DNA of 64,000 nt. Origin: Dendrocalamus latiflorus (Eukaryota > Streptophyta > Magnoliopsida > Poales > Poaceae). The notes beneath the pieces are model-generated. The model made no database searches, had not been told where the DNA came from, and saw only the letters and a list, made by a program, of their open reading frames with translations. The stretch is from assembly GCA_017311315.1 (NCBI GenBank), contig CM029651.1:762948-826947 (forward strand), read 5' to 3'. Each line of letters starts with the position of its first letter. Positions within the stretch are counted from its first letter, which is position 1. Shown here in pieces: positions 10,495 through 22,578 of the stretch. Position numbers and translations under genes: made by a program.

Positions 10495-13400
10495 ATGGCG
10501 CAGGCGGTGGAGGAGTGGTACCGGCAGATGCCCATCATCACGCGCTCCTACCTCACCGCCGCCGTCGTCACCACCGTCGGCTGCACCCTCGAGGTCACGC
10601 GTTTACCGTCTCGTTCTGTTACTAGGGGCTCTAATCGCGTGATCTGGTGCTTGTTTTGAGTGTTTCTGGTCCGTGTGCTGATGACCTAATGCCTCGCCTG
10701 CGCAGATCATTTCGCCGTACCACCTCTACCTGAACCCGAAGCTGGTGGTGCAGCACTATGAGATCTGGCGCCTCGTCACCAACTTCCTCTACTTCCGCAA
10801 GATGGGTATGTGCTTCTTACCTTTATCTTAGTCCGCAAGTGCAAGGCGTTTTGAACCATATGTGGAGATGTTACAAGGCATCGAGGTTGCTTGTTTTCAA
10901 ACAGTTAAGGATTCGTTGCGTAAATGTCACTCCATTTGCCACACTTAGTAAAAACAAAAGCTCCACAAGGGGAATTCATTTGATGTACTCTTAAGAGTAT
11001 CGTTCGTTTCTGCGGTCTGCCCGAGAAGGGCGGCGATGTTGCAGGAGCCGACCGGCTCGAAACGGCGGGTGGGCGGAGGGCGTCGGCCGGCCGGGTGGAG
11101 GACGGCGAGCGAAGCCGGCGGTCGGAAGCCCGACGGGTGGAGAGCCGGAGGGCGGCCGACGACGGAGAGGCGGCTTGGCTGGCGGAGAGACGGCTCGGCG
11201 GCGTCGCGGTCGAGGGTGGAGAGGCGGCTCGGCCGGCGTGGGGGGCGGATCTGAATGGATCCGGAGCGGCGGCCCGGAGAAGGTCGGCGGCTTGCGCGTC
11301 CGAGAGGAGGCGGCGGCCTGCCGACGGAGAAGCGGCCCGGGGGAAGGTCGGCGACGGCTGTGGCCAGCGATTGACAAGGCGGCGCCGAGCGGAGCAGCAC
11401 CAGCGGCAGGAGGCGGCGGCCGGGGGGCTAGATCCAGACGGATCCGAGCGCAGGAAGCACCGATCCGGCGCGGGGAGGCCGGATCTGGCGTTGGTCGGGT
11501 GGCGGCGGCGGCGTCCGAGTGGAGGAGGCGGTGGCGGCCCGGCATGGAGGGAGACGCGGTCGGCGGTGGCGTCCCTGCCAGGAGGGAGACGCGAAGCAGC
11601 GGCCTGAGGGGGGAGCAACGGCGGCTGTGCGGAGGTCGCGCAGTAACCCGGCGGAGGAGCGGCGCAGGAGGCGTCCCGATCTGCTGATCTGCTGCTTGAC
11701 ACGACGATGATGGCAGCCGGATCAATAGGATCCGCCGCCTAAACGGTGGCGCTGCCCCCGGCGGAGATAGATCTCCCCGGGGGCGCGCGGTGCGGAAGCG
11801 AGCGGCGGCTAGGGTTAGGGGCTAAACCTAGAGCTCTGATACCATGTAGGAAGATAGAGTTGGGTGGAATTGGATGTCTTGCATTGAGCCTCTCGGGCGG
11901 TATATATAGAGGTACAAGACTTGGGGGGCAAGAAGGTACAAGGGATTGTAATCCCAATGGACTCTAACCTACCAAATACATTGTACTCTAACAGTCAGAG
12001 TGGTGTGAGGCTGCAGCATATGGAGATGTTACAATGGAAGTATTGTGCACATGACACCCATTGAGGAAGGCTCGTGTACCTTACATGCTTCTGTCCTATT
12101 GAATTAGCTGGTGTATCAAACTCAACAGTAAAGCAAAAAAAAAAAAGATTTCTAAACCCAATGCTGTATGCTTCAGCATAAGTGACAGTCAGATTTCTTG
12201 AAAGTTGGAAGAGTTTTTCCCCGATCCATTCAACCTTTCTTATGTGAAGCTGATTCAATGCCACCGGTCTTAACTGTGTAAACGCCCGAGAGAGTCTACC
12301 ATAAGAAGCCTAACTGTAAGTTTTGTTCAGGCTCCTTGTATCACAGCTTGAACCTATGATATTGGTGTAGAAAAATTGCATTCGGGCTGCTTTTGGTGGC
12401 ATGCCTTATCAAAACTTGTGAAGTGGGGAGTACAATGTGCAACTTTTTAGTTAGGATCAGGATGCATTTCGAACTCATAACGCTGGAGAGCTCTTTGTAC
12501 TTACTTACGATCCTCATAGCTCTTCATTGGATTAAATATATCTCACTGTATGGCTTAATTCGTATGTTCCCTAAATGCATATTCCTGCCATATGCAGTTG
12601 TTGTATTGAGAAAACAGTAACTAATACTGGTTATATGATCACTTATCCGATTACATAAGAGCTCACAAATGAATGTGGAAAGAATCTAACATTGATGTGT
12701 AATTAGATATCCAACATGTAGAGTTGGTATCTTTGGATAAGTTGCTAGTTTATTTACACTCATGCAACACCATGGAAATGGCAACATTTTCCTAGGTTGT
12801 TGCACATGTATGTATGACGCACTCATATTTAGACTTTGGGACTTCTGATTACTGTTATTCTATCATTATGAAAGAAATTTTATGCGTAGTTCAAGCCCTT
12901 TACTCTCATTATTGAATCCCGTTATTCATGCTTCCAGATCTGGATTTTCTGTTCCACATGTTTTTTCTTGCGCGATACTGCAAGCTTCTCGAGGAGAACT
13001 CATTCAGAGGAAGAACTGCTGACTTTTTCTACATGCTCTTGTTTGGCGCTACTGTCTTAACTGGCATCGTTCTGATTGGTGGGATGATACCTTACATTTC
13101 TGAGACATTTGCCAGAATTCTGTTCCTGAGCAATTCATTGACATTTATGATGGTATGGGATATTATTTTCAATAAAAAAATTGCCAAAGTGAAAGCTAGG
13201 ATACATATTGGGGAAATCTTGGCTTTGAAAATAATCTTTTCTGGGTACTGTGGCAGAACATTAGTAATACCTCTGATATGGCATGGCAGGTTTATGTCTG
13301 GAGCAAGCACAATCCCTTCATTCACATGAGCTTCTTGGGCTTGTTCACCTTTACTGCTGCCTACTTACCTTGGGTAAGTGTTCTTCTGTTCCCTCTTATG

Positions 13401-16276
13401 AATACCGCATCATTGCATCTGTCCACTTGATGCTCATCTTAACTACTTCTTTAGTGATGCATATAAAATCGACAATTCTTTCATGCCTGAATGTTGATTC
13501 ACAAGATCTGATATCTGTAATAATTATATTTTAGGTTACATATGTTACAGTGGGAATACCGTACTTAGTGGATTGGTTTAAAACCCCATCTTACACCTGG
13601 TCTCAAGATGGCCACATGTATTGATTTCAGGCTGTTTTTTATTTGCAAAACAAAATTTACACTTCTGCACTTTTGTGGGAACCAACCATACTGGCTTACA
13701 AATGTTTTTTCCCCCTTAGATTCGTTTGTAATGAAATACTCCCACTGTTTCATGGTATAAGTAACTCTAGATTTTGGCACAAGAAGGAAGGGCCTATGTA
13801 GTGCACCGAGTTCACAGGAATTTCATGAGAAAGGGCTGGATCTTTCATTTACTATGGAATTCCTATGTTCTAGATGGGGCAAGGTGCGACATAAAATGAA
13901 TAACATAACAACTTAATCCATTTAAATCCTGGATGGAGTTTTATAGGAGTAAATGAATACTGGAAGGGTGTAGTGTATATAGGGGAAAGTGTGTGATAAA
14001 TTTGCCCAGTCAATGTAGAATAATGAGTTATATTTTGAAATGAAAGAAGGTTAGAATGACTTGTGAAATGGAAATTAGTCGCTTCAACTAGAGAGAATTG
14101 ACAATAATTGGTTCAAGTTGGTAAGATTCCAGCTCCAACCAGGCAAAACCTTGCTGTAGCTGGGAAACCTGGGAGCTGGTGTGTAATAATGCATGCTGTG
14201 GTGGTTTTCCCAACCTTCACATTAGGAAGATATCTGGACACCCTTTGCATCATACAGGATGGGATGGTCATGTTAGGTGCTAATTTTTGTGGATGTTTTC
14301 GGTGGATGGAGAGCGGTGGTAGGAGATTGAAACCGTGAGTTGGGATACGATCGGAGGGGGTAACGAGGTAGAGCGAGCTCGCCCTCAGCTGCCTAGGATT
14401 TTCACCGGCCAGTTTGGAGGCTCTGAGACGCTGGAACTAAAGAGTTTCTCTATTGCTTGATTTCAAGAATAGCTGAAGGCTTACATATTTATAGGACTTC
14501 CCAACTATAACCAATACCATACCAAACCGAATCAGAAGAATTGACTCGGAAATGGACTCAATCTCTAAACCAACTCGGACTCTAATACTTGTCGTACACG
14601 GAAGAAAACTTTCCAATGTTACACATGGAAGAAGACTTTCCAATGTTTACCTGCATATATATCTAAACTTACCAAGTACTATTCCCTATCTAATAACTTC
14701 GTTCTTTCCCCTGTTGCTGTCGTGCCCACCATAGCTCATCCCGATGTTGTCTATAGCGCGTCTCTGCTTGTTGTCGATGCCGCCTGAATCCCGGTCTGAC
14801 CGCATGAGTCCTGGTCCGACCGCCTGTAGCACGTCACGCATTGCCGGCATTTCCTGAAGTCTGAACTCGCCGAAACCGCCGAGACCTCTTAGTATAATAC
14901 TTGGCCAAATAAGAGGCCATAACAGGTCATTGTCAGAAAATATGGCAAAGTTGATAAACTGCCACGCGTTGCTCTGATTGTGTTGTCCAGTCATCCTTAG
15001 CTGGTATCACTTGGTCATCTCACATCATGAGTTCATGACAAGCAAATTAATGAAAGCATGCAAATTTTTTATTCTTAGAATTTTATACCAGTGATGAGCA
15101 AACAGCTGTGTAAATTGTTTTCTTTAAATTGCAGGTGCTTCTGGGGTTCTCTATTCTGGTCGGAAGCAGCACGTGGGTGGATCTGTTGGTATGTTTCTTG
15201 TCGGTCCGATGATTTTCAGAATAACAATTGCAGTTGTGAAATTTGAGTGTCCATGCTGTTAATATTACTGCTAGTCATGTATGCCATGGAACTGCCTACT
15301 GACTGAGCATTATCAGCACTTAATTCTTCTAGCATGGATTTTTAGAAATATTGTTTATTTGTCCCGTTTTCTGTGAGCTACCAGCATGCAGCAGGATATT
15401 TTTGAGCCTTTTTTTTTGGTAGACTGACTGACTGAGGATGTTATTGTAAATCTCGCATATGTGATTTTGCTTTGGCATTGCCTACTTGAAGAACGTGCGA
15501 GAAGCAATGCCAAAAGCATGTTGAATTGTTGATGAATGCCCTTTCCAGGCTCAACTCTGCACTTTCTGCCCAGTTATCACTTGTTTCCAGTAGATGTTTC
15601 TGGGCTAGTGGGCTTAACCTGTGTACTAACCAATTTTTTTGTAAAACATAGCCATCCGTTTGCTGTTTATATGTGTTTCACAAGCGCAACAAACCTATGA
15701 AGCATCCATTAGATATTATACCCGGGATTATTGTGACTGTTGATTCTGGTTGACGTAGCACCTTGTATTCTCTGATTAGTATACATTTCCCACTCTTCAT
15801 ATGTTACTGCCATATTCATTCAAATTGTTTACAGTGTTCTAAAATCTGAACATAAAATTGGTCACATCGACATGTCTGTATCGAATACGCATGTTTTCTC
15901 TGAGTATTCTGCTTGTATACTCTGCTGATTGTCAATTTCGTCCTTCTGTATTTTTGGACAAACTATTAGTCATGTCCTTTTTAAGTACAATGTTTATTTA
16001 AATCATAAATTGTAGATATATTTCTTTTCTTCTGGATTAATGACTATATCTCTAACTGAAACATCGTGCTTCTTCCAGGGTATGATTGCTGGCCATGTAT
16101 ATTACTTCCTGGAAGATGTATACCCACGGATGACTGGCCGACGGCCCCTGAAGACTCCTCCGTTCATCAAGGCGCTATTTGCTGATGACAATGTTGTTGT
16201 GGCACGGCCACCCAATGCTGGGCTTGGTGCGGGTGCAAGGTTGGGTGCTATGGGTCCAGACCCCCAAGTCCAATGA
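10495..16276 (+). CDS. DER2: Derlin-2-type ERAD membrane protein
   Basis: Exons: 10495-10593, 10706-10805, 12938-13152, 13290-13373, 15135-15188, 16079-16276, all with GT-AG borders and consistent phase, giving 249 residues, the usual length of plant Derlin-2. The product is a multi-pass ER membrane protein of the rhomboid-like Derlin family, which helps move misfolded proteins out of the ER for degradation. Family marks are the N-terminal QMPIITRSYLTAA, the WR pair in YEIWRLVTNFLYF, LLEENSFRGRTADFFYML, and GHVYYFLEDVYP in the last exon. The Gly-rich C-terminus (GLGAGARLGAMG) could be a CDC48-binding SHP-like motif, which is inference. Introns 2 and 4 are enlarged by transposon debris, but no exon is damaged. 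Identity is clear; paralogue number is not. Confidence 0.95.
10991..11993 (-). mobile_element. Partial copia-like retrotransposon (LTR, PBS, leader) in Derlin intron 2
   Basis: A 149-bp TG...CA LTR lies at 11845-11993. Its inner side is abutted by a primer site reading TGGTATCAGAGCTC on the minus strand (11831-11844). About 840 bp of very GC-rich leader follows (10991-11830). No gag, pol, polypurine tract or second LTR is present, and no target duplication can be matched, so the element was truncated on its left. The leader has long open frames on both strands because it is GC-rich; they look low-complexity (Pro/Arg/Ala or Gly/Arg) and not real genes. Confidence 0.75.
11845..11993 (-). repeat. 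149-bp LTR of the partial element
   Basis: Plus strand TGTAGGAAG...ACTCTAACA, with a TATATATA core near 11900. It is adjacent to a Met-tRNA primer site, which fixes its orientation as a 5' LTR on the minus strand. Confidence 0.75.
13741..13785. mobile_element. Stowaway-like MITE end, fragment
   Basis: TACTCCCACTGTTTCATGG followed by TATAAGTAACTCTAGATTTT resembles the CTCCCTCCGT... end common in grass Stowaway elements. Only one end is recognisable, in Derlin intron 4. Confidence 0.4.
14360..14710 (-). mobile_element. LTR-like fragment in Derlin intron 4
   Basis: On the minus strand this region has LTR features: TATTAGATAGGGAATAG near one end, a CCTATAAATATG TATA-like core (about 14484-14495), and a tail rich in AGAGAAACTC. 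It includes two near-identical 25-bp copies of a GGAAGAAAACTTTCCAATG sequence (14593-14647). I could not fix TG/CA ends or a target duplication. Confidence 0.4.
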
Positions 16277-17200
16277 TCAATTGACATCCATGAACCGTGG
16301 CAGATCTGAGGCAGTTTCTTTATCTGTTCAAATTGCGAGATTGTACAAGCCAATGTTCTCATGTATTTCTACAGGCTAGATCAGAGTTATTGTGCATAAC
16401 AAAAGATTAGTAGTATCTGAGGCAGCTAAGTTTCTTACCGTGACAAGGGCAAAGGAAATGATTTCCGATTGGTTGGACAGGCCGGCCTTGGTTGCTGAAA
16501 CTTCGTTTTGCTATGTGATTAACGTCTGACCGTGCTACTTATACTTTTTATGACATCATTGTAGTCAAGGAAACTCTGCACCAATTCTATTGGCAGCGAG
16601 AAGATCTGGCTTTGTGGTGTTGTCCTTGCGGTGTATGGTTCAAGAAATGGTTCTTATGCTGTAATGGATTTGGACGAATTTTGGTGCAAGTGTGTGTACA
16701 TTGTCGATGTAGTTTGGGTGTGTTGGGTTTGTGCCCAAACCAACCAAGTCAAAATTTGGCTACATAAGGTTTTGGCTGCCTATAGCTTGGCCAAGGATGG
16801 GTAAGAAATACATGGGATATGACCAATCAAAATTTTGCAATCATCCAAACAAGAGCCAAATTGTTGGGGCTAGCCGAATTTAGGCGAGGTTCCAAAGCAA
16901 ACATCCCGTTCTCCATGCTGGTTTTCGCCTGCCTTCTCAGTCACCGATGATAAAACACTCCAGAATGCGCTTTGATCGAACCGCACGGTATACACAATAT
17001 CAAAATGCAAATGCAAATGGAGGCAAAAAAAAAAAAAAAAAGGAAAAGAAGAAACGCAACAGGAAAAAGCTCAAATTTGAGGACACAAGATTTAGCTGAA
17101 ATAAGAGAATTTTTGGAATGACATATGAATACATCAAAAGTACCCCTGGAAGTGGAAGTGGAGCGGCATTGAAATGCACACGAACAAGCTGCAGCGAGTC
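16277..17200. other. Derlin 3' region and intergenic, with a possible small MITE
   Basis: The Derlin 3' UTR probably extends some hundreds of bases beyond 16276. Bases 16716-16907 begin GGGTGTGTTGGGTTTGTGCC and end in the roughly complementary GGTTCCAAAGCAAACATCCC, so they may be a diverged MITE. An A-run lies at about 17025-17041. No gene is seen. Confidence 0.4.
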
Positions 17201-17212
17201 AGCGACCGTCGT

Positions 17213-18449
17213 CGTCAAGCTTGACTCAAAAACGAAGACGAAGCGATGCCCTCCCGCCATCAACGCCTGGCGTCGCCACCGAGAAGCTCTCCGACCCCGA
17301 CCTCCCGCCGCTCTCCGACCCTTCCTTCGCCCACGCCTTCCCGCTCGCCATCAATTCCTCCTCCGTCCTCCGCGTCCCCTCCGCCGCCTCCTCCCTGCAC
17401 GTCCTCGCCGCCAAGTGTGGTGGCCTCCTCTCCCGCCCCTTCCTCGCCGCCTCCTAAGGCGCCTGCTCCTCCCCCGCCCTCGCCCGCCGCCTGTTCGACG
17501 AATTGCCCTGCCGCAGCGCCGTTGTCTGGAGCCCAATGATCTCCGTCCACATCCGCTCGGGCGACGTCGCCGCGGCGGTGGGGGCGTTTGATCTCATGGG
17601 CGTCGCCCGACCGCCTCCTTCTTCAACTCTGTAATCGCCGCGGTTGCGGAGTCCGGGGACCATCCGGCCAGAGCCATCGAGCTGCACCGACGGATGCGGA
17701 GGATAGGCATTAGGCCCAGCCTCATCCCTCTGCGGGCGCTCGTCCCATCGTGCATCGCGTTGAGCTCAATCAGGGAGGTTCACGGATTCGCGGTGCGGCA
17801 TGGCATGTTTGCAAGCTGCCACCTTGGCAGCTCCCTCGTTGAAGCATACGGGCGGTTGCAGTTCTTTGGTTGGCGCACGGGGGGTTGTTTGACCAGGTGG
17901 AGGAGCGCGATGTGGTGTTTTGGAGCTCCATTGTATCAGCGTACGCGTTCCATGGCCATGCAGATGTTGCGATGTTGCTTTTCAGGCATATGGAGCTGGA
18001 CAATGTCTGGCCTGATGGCATTATGTTCCATTGTTCCTTGGTGTGTTAAAGGCCTGTGGCCATGCTGGTCATGCAGATGATGCATTGAAGTATTTTCATG
18101 TGTTAACAAGGAGATATGGAGTGGAGGCATGCGGAGATCATTATTCGTGCTTGGTTGATGTTTTGGGCTGGGCAGGAAGGTTGCATCAAGCTTACGAGGT
18201 TATGCGGACGATGCCGGTTAGGGTTACCACAAAAGCCTGGGTTGTCTTCTGGCTGCTTGCAGGAAATACGGGGAGGTGGGGTTGGCAGAGGTTGCAGGGA
18301 GAGCATTGTTTGAAATTGAACCGGAGAATGCAGGAAACTTTGTTTCACTTGCGAACATCTATTCAGGTGTGGGTATGCATGAGGAGGCAGAGCAGGTGAG
18401 AAGGGGGATGGAGCAGCGAGGTGTACAAAGATTGCCTGGAAGCAGTTGA
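17213..18449 (+). pseudogene. Pentatricopeptide-repeat protein gene, PLS/E type, decayed
   Basis: Translated pieces in different plus-strand frames line up as one PPR protein: LARRLFDELPCRSAVVWSPM, then ARAIELHRRMRRIGIRPSLI and REVHGFAVRHGMFASCHLG. These are followed by DQVEERDVVFWSSIVSAYAF, ACGHAGHADDALKYFHVL, DHYSCLVDVLGWAGRLHQAY, and an E-like end with ENAGNFVSLANIYSGVGMHE. The frame is broken by a TAA at 17455-17457 and by at least three frame changes (near 17.61, 17.87 and 18.02 kb), with another near 18.24 kb, before a TGA at 18447. Such proteins normally bind organelle RNA. With this many breaks it is most likely a pseudogene, although sequencing errors could explain some of them. Confidence 0.8.
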
Positions 18450-19667
18450 ATGATACACCGCAAGTCAAGGTATTAACGCCATGCCCAATAAATTCTTTCA
18501 CTGCCTCGTAGTCTATACTAGCTAAGCTTGATGCTAAATTTTTTACAGTTTTGCTATCACTCAAAGCATGAATGAACTGACTGACTGGTTTACTGCAGTG
18601 AAGTTTTCTGAAAAGGGAGGCACACATTTGAGAAGTGTCATCACAGATTCACAACAAAGTTTATTCAGATACCCATTTGCTGTCATATATATCCATGGAA
18701 AGGTAATGAGGGATGCCACTATCTCTTCTTTTTTGGGGATCTCTTCTGTTGAAACACTGATATTTTTAATTAATAACATCTGGAAAACATTTAATTGGAC
18801 TAGGGTCCTAACTCCACATCTATCAGAATGATGTCATATCCTGCATTTGACACTTTGTAAATCAGATCTGACTGTAAATGCAGCAGAAGTATTTCTGTGG
18901 TGAATGCTTTACTGTAAATCCTTCAGAAACATCAAATTTGCTGCCAGGGATGTTGGAGAGGTGTCTATGAGACTGATGTTCAGTGTCAATTTTCAAAGTC
19001 CAATCCTAGCAGTGAACTTCCTACCATCATATTCACACATATCCTTCTTCAGTTTAATGCCATTTTTCAATCTGTCATTGATTAAATTTGTACTCTTGAA
19101 ACAGAATAATAAACATTGTGCTATCAGCAAAAAAGTTCTGTTTGTTGATGGTAAACAATACCATTTCTTTTCTGCCAACAGCATTCCCCATCAGTATACA
19201 TGGAATTCCATTTCAAAGCACTATAGAGGAAAAGGAGCATCATTAATACTGTTTCTTATTTCTACAAGTCTTTTCACCAAAACAGTAGATGCATTTCCCA
19301 TTCTCCAAAGCCACTTAGTTCTAAATTGCTATTCAAACCCATTGTTTTCCACTTTACTGCTTTATTCAGCCCATTGTTAGAAAATGCACTAAGGTTAATA
19401 TTTACATTCACCCAGTAAATTCATTGTGGTTCTTTATTATGAAGTAAAATTAATATTATTTTATGTCAGTTTCTATGGACTTATGGACTACCTTTAGCTT
19501 TCTAATGACACACTTCTACTAGCTTTTTGCTGTTAGTGTGCATATGATGCTAACTTTGGTGCAACTTTACCAAAAGCATGTTCCGTTAGAAAATTGGTAC
19601 GAAGAAGGCTAGTCAAAATAGGTGCATCAAGCAAGATCCTTAATATCTTTCCTGCAACCTTTAATCT
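18450..19667. other. Intergenic, AT-rich, no gene recognised
   Basis: Open frames of 87 and 158 codons (18568-18831, 18904-19380) occur, but their composition is that of AT-rich noncoding DNA and they match no family that I know. Confidence 0.4.
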
Positions 19668-19839
19668 ACCTCATCTAGTGTTCAAAATAAATTATTGCAG
19701 AAATGTAGAATACATTCACATTGTACTTTCATTAGACCAGTCAGTTCAATGAATCGACCTCATCTAGTGTTCAAAATAAATTATTGCAGAAATGTAGAAT
19801 ACATTTGCATTGGACTTTCATTAGACCAGTCAGTTCAAT
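19668..19839. repeat. 89-bp tandem duplication
   Basis: The unit starting ACCTCATCTAGTGTTC at 19668-19756 is repeated from 19757 to 19839 with only a few differences (for example TTCACATTGT versus TTGCATTGG). Few changes between copies suggest a recent duplication. It lies in noncoding DNA. Confidence 0.9.
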
Positions 19840-21970
19840 ATCTGGGGTTTGAAAATAGCTAGTCATTTTTTGTACCAGTATTGTTAGCTCTTTGAAACTG
19901 TGCTGTAGACTGTGATAATATCTGGGGTTTAGAAGTTTGTCATGAGTTAGTATGATCTGGGAAAACTCACACCAAACTAAAAATTATGAATACTTACTTA
20001 TTCAAACTAAACTAGCTATTAAAGCATTAAATAAGGAACATCTACATCCATTGCAAAATCCCAATAGTTGTAACTGTTTGGGCTGCTTCAGTTAGACGTT
20101 AGATAGAGTGATAACTTATATTTTGATTTTAAATATGAAACGATATCTATAATTTAAATGTTTAACATGGGTAATGTACTACCCAGTATGTCCTCTGGCA
20201 TTCGGGAATTGGGATCCAGTGTGAGAAGCTAACTGGTACACATCCAATACCCATTTTCCTGAACCATGTTTTGCAATGCGTGGTACTTTTCCTATGTATT
20301 ATGTAGTAACCTGGAAGGACACTTACCTAACATCCTACCCGAGAGGTCCCTCTCAAACTGCTCTGTTGTAGGTGGGCTAGCATGCATCGCTATTGTTAGT
20401 GGTGCTAGGCCCCATCACAGATGGCTTATTGGCTGATGTGTAAGTAATTCTATCAAAACCTAATTTCTCCAACACATCTTGTTTGCGTTCTGCACTGGAA
20501 AACCTGAAATTGTAATGCTGCTAAGGATATTTAGCTTAGCCACATGAATTTCTTATATTTTGCTCCATAAATTGGACTGAAATATGTCAAATCATACACG
20601 TGCCCTGATGGCACTGTCCACACATTTTTTTGCCACTGGGCATGAATTCGTAGCCCTCTCAATGCAGTATATATGCTTGTTTTGATCACTAAATCTGCTC
20701 GTTGCCATCAGCATTTTTTCTGTACCAAATCCCTTGATCTGCTTCTACAAATATGTGGTGCGTATGTTTGCTGATTCCATATACCAGGTCATGGACCATT
20801 GAAGAATGAAATCCATTCAAGGAAGGGAGCACACTGATGTGCATGAAAATTTAGCCGACAGGAGGTGGTGCGATAATAAAAGGGGTTCATCTCCACCGAA
20901 TGCAGGTGGGAGACTCCAAGTGGGAAACAGGTGAATCAGATGGCTCATGCAGCTCGCCTTTTGTCATCGGTCGCACATAGCTAGCGAACATATTACCACC
21001 TGTAAGCTGCTTCAGAAAAAAATGAATAACATGCTTGATAACCATTTCGGTTAGGAAATGGCACAGCTAAGAACAAATTGTGTCGTGCTGATTTATTTGT
21101 TAAGTGTGGGTTTTAAAGTTGTTGAACCCTTTGAAACGTATGACTCATGGCGGTCTTTTAAGATAGAAAAGCTTGCGAATGCCACCCCAATGACTAGTGC
21201 TAAAACTATGGTATACCACAGCTTTGAGCTTTTCAATCAATTTTCCTTATTTAGGCTTAGCTGCCAGGTGCTTTTTTTTAGACTAGCAGCCACATTTTCT
21301 TGATAACTTTGCAAAGGTGCCATCCGTACACATGTGTGGATTTCGTCAAGGATACTCAAGCTATTGGCACTTTACCTATTGAAAAGCATATATACTTTTC
21401 AAAAGGCTTATGATGATGCACACTGAGATAAAATGCTGAACGTTCATCTCATCTGGGCCCTTTGCACAGTGGATTCTATGTTGTATGTCGACTTGTGTTA
21501 GTTTGATCCAGATATCTACCTTTTTGGGTCCATGACTCCATTCAAATTACTCTTTACTCAGTTAAATTTGTTAGTTCCTTCCAAGAATAACACATATATT
21601 GATCTTATAACTCTTGAAACTCAGCGAATTTATGTCTTTCCTCAGAAAATCCGCGTGGGGTGTTGCATTGCCAACCTGCTATCTTTTTTTCAATCTGAAG
21701 CTGAAGCATTTTAGTACATCGGTAAATCAGTTCATCATCCTTTACCTAATAAACATTTGCTTGGGGACATACTTATACTTTTTATCCCATAAGAGTGAAC
21801 AATTTGCTTCTTTTTCTTGGAAAAGACAGGCAGTGAGATCAGCATCAAGCACTAGCTACCACCAGCCGGTGCATCATGCATGTGGGCCACAGCACTAGCC
21901 AGTACCACGGTCTCCTGGCCGTGCAAGTCAGTCCTCTTCTCATCATCGTTTGTACGTGCAGGGTGCCTTA
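19840..21970. other. Intergenic, no gene recognised
   Basis: Mixed AT-rich sequence. I see no conserved coding region or defined transposon. The last few hundred bases are the upstream region of the small membrane-protein gene. Confidence 0.4.
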
Positions 21971-21978
21971 CAAATGAA

Positions 21979-21986
21979 TATAAATA
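21979..21986 (+). promoter_or_regulatory. TATA box of small membrane-protein gene
   Basis: TATAAATA lies 73 bp upstream of the chosen ATG at 22059, a normal plant spacing to a short 5' UTR. Confidence 0.6.
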
Positions 21987-22058
21987 CCCAGTCTCCTTAC
22001 CTTGCAAGCCTGGGCGCTTAACGAAATATGCAGAAGTAGCAGAAGCCAGCTGAAGCAT

Positions 22059-22578
22059 ATGAGTAGGCTCGAAGATCTGACACCTGCTCCATCCATGACG
22101 ATTCCGATTGCACATTCCTCAAGGCCGACGCTGGGGTTTCCCCTAGGGACGGCGCTCCTGCTCATTGTCATCTTCTCCCTCAGTGGAATCTTCTCATGTT
22201 GCTACCACTGGGACAGGCTCCGCTCCCTCCTCCGGTCTCGGCATCCTGTCATACTCCAAGAGGGCCAGCACACCATCATCTCTATTAGATCATCGCCGGG
22301 CAAGACAACTTCTGATCACAAGGTAGTAGCAATCTCTTTGCACATCAGCTTACTTTAAACTCTTTCTGAAAGATCATTTCTTGTGAAACTTGAGCTCAGA
22401 GTGGTCCCTTTCTTGTTTGCAGAGCGAGAAAGTGGGGAAAGAGTGTGGTTTGCCCGTTGTTATGCCTGGGGATAAGTTCCCCAAATTCTTTGCGAGGCCC
22501 TGCCCACATGAGATGCGCTTGCCTGAAGCAGAGAAGAATGATCAAGTCGAGGTGCAAGTCAAATGTTCGGTTTCATGA
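22059..22578 (+). CDS. Small single-pass membrane protein, At5g65660-like
   Basis: Exons 22059-22322 and 22423-22578 join in phase to give 139 residues. The open frame reaches further upstream, but the ATG at 22059 (MSRLEDL...) sits just downstream of a good TATA box. Residues 22-60 hold the family signature SRPTLGFPLGTALLLIVIFS followed by LSGIFSCCYHWDRL: one hydrophobic segment with a Cys-Cys pair and a basic flank. The second exon carries the other conserved block, LPVVMPGDKFPKFFARPCPHE. This matches a plant-specific family annotated as uncharacterised At5g65660-like (hydroxyproline-rich glycoprotein family). I know of no established function. A membrane anchor with a short exposed N-terminus is likely. 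Confidence 0.85.

Noticed and set aside
11095..11702. Long open frames on both strands (up to 265 codons)
   Set aside because: They lie in the GC-rich leader of a retrotransposon fragment inside a Derlin intron. They overlap on both strands and have low-complexity Pro/Arg/Gly composition.
18904..19380. 158-codon open frame
   Set aside because: AT-rich composition, no conserved motif, no splice or promoter support.
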